DNA of 64,000 nucleotides from Candidatus Firestonebacteria bacterium RIFOXYD2_FULL_39_29 (GTDB lineage Bacteria; Oederibacteriota; D2-FULL-39-29). The DNA lies in NCBI GenBank assembly GCA_001778375.1, contig MFGV01000061.1, forward strand, positions 1-64,000, in the 5' to 3' direction. Under the pieces are notes generated by a model. It saw nothing but the letters and a program-made list of their open reading frames with translations. It searched no databases and was not told the DNA's origin. Below are positions 35,360 through 43,601 of the stretch, piece after piece (within the stretch, counting starts at the first letter, position 1; each line of letters starts with the position of its first letter). The position numbers and the translations under genes are program-made.

Positions 35360-35890
35360 CTATTTTCCTTTCTTTTCCAATTTTTTAAATTTCTCAAGTA
35401 TACCCGGAACTTTCTCCGGGACCATTCTTACAAATATTTCCTCGTTCACCTGCATTACGGGCGACAAGCCGCAGCATCCAAGACATCTGGTAATACCCAG
35501 ACCAAAAAGTCCGTCTTCGGTAACTTCACCGGGTTTTAACTTGAGCTCTTCCCGGAGTTTTTCTAAAATTCGAGCCCCGCCGGCCACATAACAGGCAGTG
35601 CCCTTGCACATAAATATCTGATATTTTGCCCTGGGTTTCAGCGAGAAGAAATTGTAGAAGGTCGCCATACCATAAATATGGGCGGTAGGCACTTCCAATT
35701 CTTCGGAAACCAAATCCATTGCTTCTCTTGGAATGTAACCAAAAATATCCTGGACTTTATGTAAAACCCCCATAAGAGCGCCTTGTTTGTCATATAGCGG
35801 CTTTAGGTGTTTGATATGCTCTTTAAGCTCTTTTAAATTGGCTGCAGTTTCTTTTTCTTTTAATTCAGGAGCGCATGTGCACTTATTCAT
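35360..35890 (-). CDS. [FeFe]-hydrogenase NuoE-like subunit (system 1)
   Basis: About 176 residues from the ATG at 35890 (AGGAGG upstream; the longer frame overlaps hydA). It is a thioredoxin-like [2Fe-2S] protein: VLHKVQDIFGYIPREAM, then CKGTAC and CLGCC give the four cluster cysteines (about 100, 105, 141, 145). In HndA/HydC-type complexes this subunit passes electrons to the NuoF-like subunit. A short N-terminal extension with CTC is unusual. Last structural gene after the fused NuoF-GltD and HydA genes. Confidence 0.92.
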   Translation of the reverse strand: MNKCTCAPELKEKETAANLKELKEHIKHLKPLYDKQGALMGVLHKVQDIFGYIPREAMDLVSEELEVPTAHIYGMATFYNFFSLKPRAKYQIFMCKGTACYVAGGARILEKLREELKLKPGEVTEDGLFGLGITRCLGCCGLSPVMQVNEEIFVRMVPEKVPGILEKFKKLEKKGK

Positions 35891-35901
35891 TTTTCCTCCT
35901 T

Positions 35902-37689
35902 TTAACCTATACTTACCGTGTCTCTCAGACCGGATGGTATCCCTTTCGGACACTTGTGATGGTAATGAGTGTGTAATAATTTATGGGAAACTTCCCCGAG
36001 AGGCTTGATCAGAAATTCCTCGTAAATTTTGGTAATCAAAGGATTTTCATGAGATTTTCTGATTTTCTTTTTTTCATCAATTGAATACAAGCCCTCTGCT
36101 CGAAGAGAATACAGTTCCTTGTCCATAGCTTCAATATCGCCCTGCGGGTAGATCTGCCCGCCCCCTCCTATACAACCCCCGGGACAGGTCATTACTTCCA
36201 CAAAATGGTAATTTCTTTTACCTTCTTTTATTTCCGTAAGCACTTTATGCACGTTGGCAAGGCCAAACACTACAGCCACATTAACTTTTGTGCCGGCAAC
36301 ATCCACGGTTGCTTCTTTTATTCCCGTAAGGCCCCTGACCACCTTAAAGTCAATTGAAGGAAGTTCTTTTTTTGTAATGACTTCATAAGCCGTCCGGAGA
36401 GCTGCTTCCATTACTCCGCCGGTAACACCAAATATCGGCGCGGCTCCCGTGGATTCCCCGAGAGGCTGGTCAAACTGCCCTTTTTTCAGCTCTTTATATT
36501 TAATTCCTGCCTGCTTTATCATTTTAGCAAGCTCTCTTGTTGTCAGCACCACATCTACATCCCTGAAACCGCTGGAGTTCATTTCAGGTCTGGCGCACTC
36601 GTATTTTTTAGCAGTACAGGGCATTATAGAAACAGAGTATATTTTAGCAGGATCCAGACCCATTTTTTTTGCGTAGAAAGTTTTAATTAGCGCGCCCATC
36701 ATCTGTTGGGGCGACTTACACGTTGAAACATTCTCAATAAATTCCGGATGGAAAGTTTCAAGGTATTTTATCCAGCCCGGGGAACAGGAAGTGAACATCG
36801 GGAGCTTTCCGCCTGTTGTTAAACGCTTAATAAACTCATGGCCTTCTTCAATTATTGTAAGATCTGCCGAGAACTGAGTATCAAAAACAACTTTAAAACC
36901 CAGCATTCTTAAGGCAGTAACGGTTTCGTAGGTTTTATCCGTCCCCGGTGTAAAACCAAAAGCTTCCCCGATAGCCACTCTTACCGCCGGCGCAATCTGG
37001 ACAATGCAAACCTTTTCCTTATCATTCAGGTTTTTAAAAGTTTCTTTTATCCCGTCTTTTTCGGTCAGGGCTGCCGTAGGACAAAACAAAGTACACTGTC
37101 CGCAATTAATACAGACGCTTTCCGACATATTCATATCATAAGCCGGTCCTACATTTGCTTTATAGCCCCTGGCGGAAACGGACAGAACATTAACGCCTTG
37201 TATTTCCGAGCAGACACGAACACACTTACCGCAAAGTATGCATTTATCCGGATCCCTTACTATAGAAGCAGAAGAATAATCTGCGGCAAAGCGTTTTCTT
37301 TCTCCGGGAAACTCGTACTCTTCAATACCCAGAGTAAGAGCCAGCTCCTGAAGTTCACAGTTATTATTTTTCTCACAGATCTGACATTCCCGGGGATGAT
37401 TATCCAGAATTAATTCTACAAGATCCCTTCTTGCCTCCCTAATTTCGGGAGAATTTGTCTTAACGTTCATTCCTTCGGAAACTGCGGTAATACAGGATGC
37501 GGAATAATTTTTTGCGCCTTCTATTTCAACTATGCAAATCCTGCAGGCACCCACTGCGGAAAGTTTCGGATGATAACAAAGACGGGGAATATGAATTCCT
37601 GCAGCGTCCGCGGCCTGCATAACCGTAAAATCCGCGGGTACGGATATTTTATTTCCGTCTATTGTTAAATTTATCTGTTTTTTATCCAT
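35902..37689 (-). CDS. hydA: [FeFe]-hydrogenase catalytic subunit (system 1)
   Basis: 595 residues. Domains in order: [2Fe-2S] ferredoxin (C38, C49, C52, C66), His-Cys3 [4Fe-4S] site (HPRECQICEKNNNC, 98-111), 2x[4Fe-4S] (CILCGKCVRVC about 150, CINCGQCTLFC about 193), then the H-cluster domain. Motif L1 is TSCSPGW (300-306), L2 MPCTAKKYE, L3 TCPGGCIGGGGQ. L1 differs from the usual TSCCPxW of the second enzyme here: the second Cys, a cluster ligand in the C. pasteurianum enzyme, is Ser303. The enzyme interconverts H2 with protons and electrons. It overlaps nothing but sits 1 base after the fused NuoF-GltD gene, so the two form one complex with the NuoE-like subunit. Confidence 0.94.
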   Translation of the reverse strand: MDKKQINLTIDGNKISVPADFTVMQAADAAGIHIPRLCYHPKLSAVGACRICIVEIEGAKNYSASCITAVSEGMNVKTNSPEIREARRDLVELILDNHPRECQICEKNNNCELQELALTLGIEEYEFPGERKRFAADYSSASIVRDPDKCILCGKCVRVCSEIQGVNVLSVSARGYKANVGPAYDMNMSESVCINCGQCTLFCPTAALTEKDGIKETFKNLNDKEKVCIVQIAPAVRVAIGEAFGFTPGTDKTYETVTALRMLGFKVVFDTQFSADLTIIEEGHEFIKRLTTGGKLPMFTSCSPGWIKYLETFHPEFIENVSTCKSPQQMMGALIKTFYAKKMGLDPAKIYSVSIMPCTAKKYECARPEMNSSGFRDVDVVLTTRELAKMIKQAGIKYKELKKGQFDQPLGESTGAAPIFGVTGGVMEAALRTAYEVITKKELPSIDFKVVRGLTGIKEATVDVAGTKVNVAVVFGLANVHKVLTEIKEGKRNYHFVEVMTCPGGCIGGGGQIYPQGDIEAMDKELYSLRAEGLYSIDEKKKIRKSHENPLITKIYEEFLIKPLGEVSHKLLHTHYHHKCPKGIPSGLRDTVSIG

Positions 37690-37690
37690 T

Positions 37691-40600
37691 TTATTCCGCC
37701 TCCTTTTTGTCGCACCTTAAACATCTGTCTGCCTCTTCCATCGCCTGACTCTTTCCATACCCGAGGTCAACTTCCGTAAAAGCCTGTAATCTTTTTTCCA
37801 TACTCAGCTGCGCGTGTTTTATTCTGCATTTTTCTTTTACATCTTTGGAAGGGTCAATATATTCCACAGCTTTTCTTTCTCCCTTTATCACATACCTGTC
37901 TTTAAATAAATCTTCATTTTTCAAGTACCTGTCGATTGAAGTTGCGGCTTTTTCCCCGTCAGCAACCGAATCTATTACCGTTCCTCCTCCCGTAACAACA
38001 TCCCCGCCTGCAAAAACACCTTCAATATTTGTTGTAAATACTCCGGGATCCGCAGAAAGCGTGCCCCAGTCTGTCATAGCCAGATCATCCTTTAGAAGTT
38101 CGGCTCCCGAAGGCCTGCCGCCAATCGCGCTTATTACGATATCAACAGGAAGGTTAAACGTATCCTTAGTCGCAACAGGACGTCTTCTGCCGGAGGCATC
38201 AAAGTCTCCCGGTTTTGTATGCAGACACTCAAGCTCGGTAATTTTTCCGTTCTTTCCCTTAATGGCATTTGGTATTAAAAGAAAATGGAGTTTTGCACCT
38301 TCTTTTTCACACTCGGAAACTTCCTCGGGAATTGCAGGCATATCTGACTTATCTCTTCTATATACAACATGAACCTCGGAAGCCCCAAGCCTTAGACACG
38401 TTCTTGCCACATCCATGGCCGCATTACCTCCGCCAACTACAGCAACCCGCTTTCCGGTAACCGCAATATTATGTTCTTTATCAAGAATTATTGAGTACAC
38501 ACCTTTGATTTTCTTGATTTTTTCTGTGTTATAATTTTTCAGGAAAGAAAGAGAACCCATAAAACCAAGCAGGTCCGTACCGTGAATCTTCAAGGGTACT
38601 TCTTTCCAGGCTCCGATAGCTAAAAACACGGCTTTAAACCCTTTTGCTTTGAGCTCTTTCAGGGAGATGTCTTTTCCAAAGGTCACTCCAGTTTTAATCT
38701 TTACTCCTGCATCTTTTATTCTATTTATATCCCGCTCGACTATATCTTTCGGAAGCCTATATTCAGGAATGCCGATTCGGAGCATTCCGCCGGCAACTTT
38801 TTCAGATTCATAAATCGTCACCTGATACCCGCGCTTTGCAAGGTGATAGGCGCAGGATAAGCCCGCAGGCCCGCTGCCTACTACGGCAACAGATTCCTTC
38901 AGCATTTTTCCTTTATATTTTTCAACTTTTACATCCTTATCTCCTGCGGTATAATCTGCGGCAAATCTTTTAAGCATCATAATCGACACGGGATCTTCAA
39001 TTTTACCCCTTCTACAATTAGATTCGCAGGGGTGATGACAGACTCTTCCGCAAACAGAGGGCAGAGGATTTCTCTTTAAAATAAGTTCTATACTCTCTTT
39101 AATTTTGCCTTCGCGAATATTTCCAATAAAACCCGGTATATCAATATTCACAGGACAAGTATGCTGGCAGGGAGAAACAAAAAGCTCTCCGCAAACAGCT
39201 GATTTACACTTTCTATCTTTAATATGCGATTCATACTCTTCCCTGAAATATTTTATCGTAGAAAGTACCGGGTTTGGAGCAGTCTGACCCAAACCGCAAA
39301 GAGCTGTCTTCTTTATTGTATTCCCAAGTTTTTCAAGTTTTTCGATATCCCCTTCTTTCCCCTCGCCCTTCGTAATCCGTTCAAGAATTTCCAACATTCT
39401 TTTGGTGCCTTCCCTGCAGGGAGTACATTTGCCGCAGGATTCGTCCTGTGTAAATTCAAGGAAAAACTTTGCAACATCCACCATACAATCTTTTTCGTCC
39501 ATGACTATAAGACCGCCGGATCCCATAATAGAACCGGCAGAAATTAAAGAATCATAATCAATAGGAGTGTTCAAAAATTTTGTCGGTAAACATCCGCCGG
39601 AAGGACCTCCGGTTTGGGCCGCCTTATACTTTGTTCCGTCTTTCGTCCCTCCGCCAATGTCAAAAACCACTTCACCTAAAGACGTACCCATGGGAACTTC
39701 CACGAGTCCCGTATTCTTAATCTTTCCCGCAAGCGCAAACACTTTGGTACCTTTGCTTTTTTCGGTACCTATTGATGCAAAATAATCAGAACCATCAAGA
39801 ATAATTACAGGGATATTTGCCCACGTCTCTACATTGTTAATGAGCGTAGGCCTTCCCCATAAACCCTTTACAGCGGGGAAAGGCGGCCTGGTACGGGGCA
39901 TACCGCGCATTCCCATAATTGAATTTATAAGAGCGGTTTCTTCTCCGCAGACAAAAGCCCCCGCACCCAAAACAATCTCTATGTCAAAGGAGAAATTGCT
40001 CCCGAGAATATTTTTACCAAGCAGGTTTTTATTTTTAGCATCAATAATAGCTTTTTTAAGCCTTTCCACGGCAAGCGGATATTCGGCGCGGATATAGACG
40101 ATACCCTGAGAGGCTCCGACGGCAAAACCTCCTACAGTCATTGCTTCAAGTACACTATACGGATCCCCCTCAATAACACTTCTGTCCATAAATGCGCCCG
40201 GATCACCCTCATCTGCATTACATATAACATATTTAATGTCAGACTGCTGTTTAGCAACGAAGGTCCATTTTGTACCGGTAGGAAAACCCCCTCCGCCTCT
40301 GCCTCTGAGGCCGGATTTAATAATTTCATCAATAACTTTATCCGGAGCATATTCTACAAGTACTTTTGCAAGAGCTTCATACCCTCTGACAGAAAGATAA
40401 TCATCCAGGGATTCCGGATCTATTACCCCGCAGTTACGGAGTGCCATTCTTTTTTGCTTCTTAAAATAATCAATATCTCCGAAAATGTAATTTGACTTAC
40501 CCGTAAGAATATTAGAGCTCGAAACATATCCTTTACCTTTACACTCTAAATGCACTGCACTGTTTTTCACCAGATGAGCCAGTACTATTTGTCTGGCTTT

Positions 40601-40888
40601 TTTAGCATCAACATTCTCGTATTTAAAGGGCTTTTTGCCGGCCTGAAATATTTCTATGGTAGGCTCGAGATGGCATCTTCCTACACAGCCCTTCTGCCCG
40701 ATATGAACATTTTTTATCTTCCTCTTCTTTATTTCATCTTTAATAGCCGTGTAAACACTTTTTGAGCCGGCGGCTATTTCACAGGTAGACATTCCGACAT
40801 TAATCCTGGTGTCGCAAAGCCACTTGGAAAGATTTTCGTGAAGCGCTTTTTGTTTCATTTTACTCAATTTTTCTATTGCATTACTCAT
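37691..40888 (-). CDS. Fused NuoF-like / GltD (NfnB)-like hydrogenase subunit
   Basis: 1065 residues. N-terminus (about 1-115): thioredoxin-like [2Fe-2S] domain (STCEIAAG, KGCVGRC). Middle (about 125-575): NuoF core, with FMN/NADH site [26 protein letters not shown] and [4Fe-4S] motif SCGKCTPCREGT. C-terminal half (about 580-1065): GltD/NfnB-type module with its Fe-S cysteines (CQHTCPVNIDIPGF, CGRVCHHPCESNCRRG), FAD site VVGSGPAGLSCAYHL and NAD(P)H site VVGGGNAAMDVART, ending GGDVVTGGGTVIDSVADG. The protein therefore has two flavin/nicotinamide sites. This suggests electron transfer between H2, ferredoxin, NAD(H) and NADP(H), possibly by bifurcation. Follows the sensor kinase gene directly (TAA-ATG). 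Confidence 0.92.
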   Translation of the reverse strand: MSNAIEKLSKMKQKALHENLSKWLCDTRINVGMSTCEIAAGSKSVYTAIKDEIKKRKIKNVHIGQKGCVGRCHLEPTIEIFQAGKKPFKYENVDAKKARQIVLAHLVKNSAVHLECKGKGYVSSSNILTGKSNYIFGDIDYFKKQKRMALRNCGVIDPESLDDYLSVRGYEALAKVLVEYAPDKVIDEIIKSGLRGRGGGGFPTGTKWTFVAKQQSDIKYVICNADEGDPGAFMDRSVIEGDPYSVLEAMTVGGFAVGASQGIVYIRAEYPLAVERLKKAIIDAKNKNLLGKNILGSNFSFDIEIVLGAGAFVCGEETALINSIMGMRGMPRTRPPFPAVKGLWGRPTLINNVETWANIPVIILDGSDYFASIGTEKSKGTKVFALAGKIKNTGLVEVPMGTSLGEVVFDIGGGTKDGTKYKAAQTGGPSGGCLPTKFLNTPIDYDSLISAGSIMGSGGLIVMDEKDCMVDVAKFFLEFTQDESCGKCTPCREGTKRMLEILERITKGEGKEGDIEKLEKLGNTIKKTALCGLGQTAPNPVLSTIKYFREEYESHIKDRKCKSAVCGELFVSPCQHTCPVNIDIPGFIGNIREGKIKESIELILKRNPLPSVCGRVCHHPCESNCRRGKIEDPVSIMMLKRFAADYTAGDKDVKVEKYKGKMLKESVAVVGSGPAGLSCAYHLAKRGYQVTIYESEKVAGGMLRIGIPEYRLPKDIVERDINRIKDAGVKIKTGVTFGKDISLKELKAKGFKAVFLAIGAWKEVPLKIHGTDLLGFMGSLSFLKNYNTEKIKKIKGVYSIILDKEHNIAVTGKRVAVVGGGNAAMDVARTCLRLGASEVHVVYRRDKSDMPAIPEEVSECEKEGAKLHFLLIPNAIKGKNGKITELECLHTKPGDFDASGRRRPVATKDTFNLPVDIVISAIGGRPSGAELLKDDLAMTDWGTLSADPGVFTTNIEGVFAGGDVVTGGGTVIDSVADGEKAATSIDRYLKNEDLFKDRYVIKGERKAVEYIDPSKDVKEKCRIKHAQLSMEKRLQAFTEVDLGYGKSQAMEEADRCLRCDKKEAE

Positions 40889-42748
40889 TTAATTGCTCCT
40901 TTTCCTTATTAAAAGGCTGAATCTATTTCCCGTTTTTACTGCTTCATGAGTTATTTTTCCGTCATGTTTTTCAATTATCTGCCTGGCAATGAACAAGCCA
41001 ATGCCGCTTCCTTTTATTTTTTCCGTACCGGGCAGCCTGGAGAATTTCTTGAATAACATGTCTTTTTTATCGTCAGGTATCGGCTCTGAGTCATTATAGA
41101 AAACAAACTTGAAGTATTCTTCTCCCGCATCCTCGCTTGATAATATAATGCTTCCGTTTCTAGCCCCATACTTAACCGCATTACTGAGTAAATTATCACA
41201 CACTATCAGCATAAGACCCTTGTCGGCTGATATTTTTATACCGGAAGAAATATTATTTTCTATTTTAATATTTTTCTCCTGAGCTTGTTTTTCAAAATGT
41301 TGTATAGCCGTCTTAATAATATCTTCGGAGAAATCAAGAGTAACAGGTCTTATTTCCAGTTCTCCCTTTTCAATCCTTGAAAGGTCAAGGTAATTCTTGA
41401 CCATATTTTCAAAATAATCAAGAATCCTGGCAACAGAATCTATTGCTTTTTTTTGCTTCTCATTAATTTCCCCTAAAAATCCTTCTTTGATTGAATATAT
41501 ATTCATAACGATGGAACCTAAAATGCCTTTTAGCTGATGAGAAACAAAACCCACCATATCAAGATAGTTTTTATTCGCAGCATTTAATTTTTCATTCGCT
41601 TCAAGTATTTCTCGCCTGTCCTCATTCAAAGCCATTGCCATTGCATTGAATGCCTCAGCAAGTATATTAAATTCCGTTATTCCGGTATCTTTGCTGACCC
41701 TGACATTTAAATCGTTATTTGCGATTTGTTTTACCGCCGCTGTCATTTGTATAAAATGCCTGTCAATCGCAATTGAGATCCAGTAAGAGATCAAAACACA
41801 AAGCAGCGTACTTAAGAGAAGGAGGAGAAAAAGGTCTCTTCTCATGATATCCCTTATTTCCAGGAAAGGAGCTTCTAATCTTCCTATATATAATATACCG
41901 ACAATATTCCCCTTAGAATCTTTTATAGGGTCATAGGCCGTAATATACCATTCGTTTACAACAAAAGCCCGGTCTCTCCATTTAGTTCCTTTCGTAATAA
42001 CTTTGTCATAGACCGTTTCCGAAATATGCGTACCTATCGCCCGTTCTCCGTTTAACGTCAACACATTTGTGGCAACTCTTATATCTTTCAAAAACAATGT
42101 TACAGTGCCAATGGATTTTTGTTTATATTTCTGATCTTCAAATATAATATTATTTATTTTATCTATTATCTCCGAGTTTTTATTCAGAAGTTTTCCTATT
42201 CTCAGGGTACCTTTTTCCGGTTCTTTTGTATCAAAATATGAAACAGTTGCTTCCATTACAAGACCGTCTTTCAAATCAGACACAGGTATTTTTTTTGCCA
42301 TTTCAGTTTCTTTAGATTTTATAAAAGCTCTTTCGGCAAGGTTATTGCTTAATTCTTTAAGTTCTTTTGCAGATACAATTCTTGTTTCTGCGCGAGGTCT
42401 TGAATTTTCCGCTATTTTCTCATTTACTTTACCGGGAGTAAATACAATATAATCTATTTTATATTTCTCTTTGATTTTTGCCAATAAGACTTTATTCGTG
42501 CGATATTCATTACAATGCACTCCGGAAAGGAAATCCGCAATGGTTTTGATATTTTCGATTTCGTTATTATATTCATTCCATGCAGAATTTATATTTCTGG
42601 CAACTTCACGCTGGGCTCTGCCGTAAACATTGTCAGAAATAAAAAAACTTCCATAGGTATAAGCTATTATGCCAATCACTATAATTACCAGCAGAAAGCT
42701 TAAAAAAAGCCTAACTTTGAATGAGATTTGCCTTATCTTGTTTTTCAT
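40889..42748 (-). CDS. Sensor histidine kinase with Cache-type sensor
   Basis: 619 residues. Membrane helix about 13-33, then a large extracytoplasmic domain (about 35-300) ending in GTVTLFLKDIRVATNV...ITAYDPIKDSKGNIVGILYIG, a Cache-fold signature. A second helix lies at about 303-325, HAMP at about 325-378, HisKA with FVSHQLKGIL (phospho-His about 400), and HATPase with NLLSNAVKYGA and GSGIGLFIARQI. Its start lies inside rex (38-base overlap), and the hydrogenase subunit gene begins right after its stop. It probably senses a periplasmic ligand linked to H2 metabolism. The receivers at 34367 and 34961 are candidate partners. Confidence 0.9.
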   Translation of the reverse strand: MKNKIRQISFKVRLFLSFLLVIIVIGIIAYTYGSFFISDNVYGRAQREVARNINSAWNEYNNEIENIKTIADFLSGVHCNEYRTNKVLLAKIKEKYKIDYIVFTPGKVNEKIAENSRPRAETRIVSAKELKELSNNLAERAFIKSKETEMAKKIPVSDLKDGLVMEATVSYFDTKEPEKGTLRIGKLLNKNSEIIDKINNIIFEDQKYKQKSIGTVTLFLKDIRVATNVLTLNGERAIGTHISETVYDKVITKGTKWRDRAFVVNEWYITAYDPIKDSKGNIVGILYIGRLEAPFLEIRDIMRRDLFLLLLLSTLLCVLISYWISIAIDRHFIQMTAAVKQIANNDLNVRVSKDTGITEFNILAEAFNAMAMALNEDRREILEANEKLNAANKNYLDMVGFVSHQLKGILGSIVMNIYSIKEGFLGEINEKQKKAIDSVARILDYFENMVKNYLDLSRIEKGELEIRPVTLDFSEDIIKTAIQHFEKQAQEKNIKIENNISSGIKISADKGLMLIVCDNLLSNAVKYGARNGSIILSSEDAGEEYFKFVFYNDSEPIPDDKKDMLFKKFSRLPGTEKIKGSGIGLFIARQIIEKHDGKITHEAVKTGNRFSLLIRKRSN

Positions 42749-43367
42749 TACGTTCCCTTGCGTTCACATAGTAAATAACATTTTCAAGTTCAATGGCAAG
42801 ATTCACATTATTTACCACTATCCGTTCAGGAACTTTTAGAGTAACAGGCGCAAAATTTAAAATCCCGCGTATCCCTGCGGAAATAAGCATCTCGCTTACC
42901 TCCTGCGCAACTACGGACGGAACTGCAAGTACGGCAACCCTTACTTTATTATTCCTGACATAATCAAATACATCCTTTATCGGATGAACTTGTATGTTAT
43001 TAACTTTTATATTTTTTGCGGGATCGGCGTCAAAAGCCGCCACTATATTTATATCTTCTTTTTCAAAACCTTTATACCTTGTCAGAGCGCTTCCAAGATT
43101 CCCGGCTCCGACCAAAATAACTTTCTGAATTTCATCTTTTCCCAGGATATAATTAATTCTTTCAATAAGATTATCAATAATATAGCCGCCTTTTTTATTT
43201 CCTGAAATTCCAAATAGGGAGAAATCCTTTCTTACCTGAGTTGCCGTTACCCCTGTAGCTTCACCCAGATTATCCGAAAATATCTTTACATAACCCAACT
43301 CTTTTAAATCCTTGAGAGTTCGTCTGTACCTGCAGAGCCTCAATATACAGCTTTTTGATTCCGACAT
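42711..43367 (-). CDS. rex: Redox-sensing transcriptional repressor Rex
   Basis: About 218 residues from the ATG at 43367 (AGGTGG upstream; a GTG at 43385 is less likely). The winged-helix part (about 1-75: LCRYRRTLKDLKELG, GVTATQVRKDFSLFG) precedes a Rossmann domain (VGAGNLGSALTRYKGF about 88-103) and the swapped C-terminal helix. Rex leaves DNA when NADH binds, so it reports the NADH/NAD+ ratio. A strong Rex-type operator covers the promoter of the adjacent hydrogenase operon (47960-47977). It is the first gene of the rex-kinase-hydrogenase 1 unit. Confidence 0.95.
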   Translation of the reverse strand: MSESKSCILRLCRYRRTLKDLKELGYVKIFSDNLGEATGVTATQVRKDFSLFGISGNKKGGYIIDNLIERINYILGKDEIQKVILVGAGNLGSALTRYKGFEKEDINIVAAFDADPAKNIKVNNIQVHPIKDVFDYVRNNKVRVAVLAVPSVVAQEVSEMLISAGIRGILNFAPVTLKVPERIVVNNVNLAIELENVIYYVNARERNEKQDKANLIQS

Positions 43368-43431
43368 TATTGTACCACCTTTCACATTAACTTAAAATAC
43401 TCTATCAGTTTCCGTTATTTAAGTCAAGATT

Positions 43432-43442
43432 ATTGTGACAAT
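43432..43442. promoter_or_regulatory. Possible weak Rex/redox site upstream of rex
   Basis: ATTGTGACAAT is an 11-base palindrome 65 bases before the rex start. A related ATTGTCACATT is at 43516-43526. TTCACATTAA sits at 43381-43390, just before the ribosome site. These share the TGTGA half-site of Rex operators without the full spaced palindrome, so autoregulation is only suggested. No gene lies in 43386-43601. Confidence 0.35.
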
Positions 43443-43601
43443 ATTTGAAATTTATAGATAATTAGACATAATATTATCATTTATAATACAGGTTTTTTAC
43501 GATTATTAAGTAATTATTGTCACATTAAAATAATATTTTTTAATAAAAGTTATTCATGGATATAATATATTGCTACTTACATTCACTTAATCTTGTATTT
43601 T

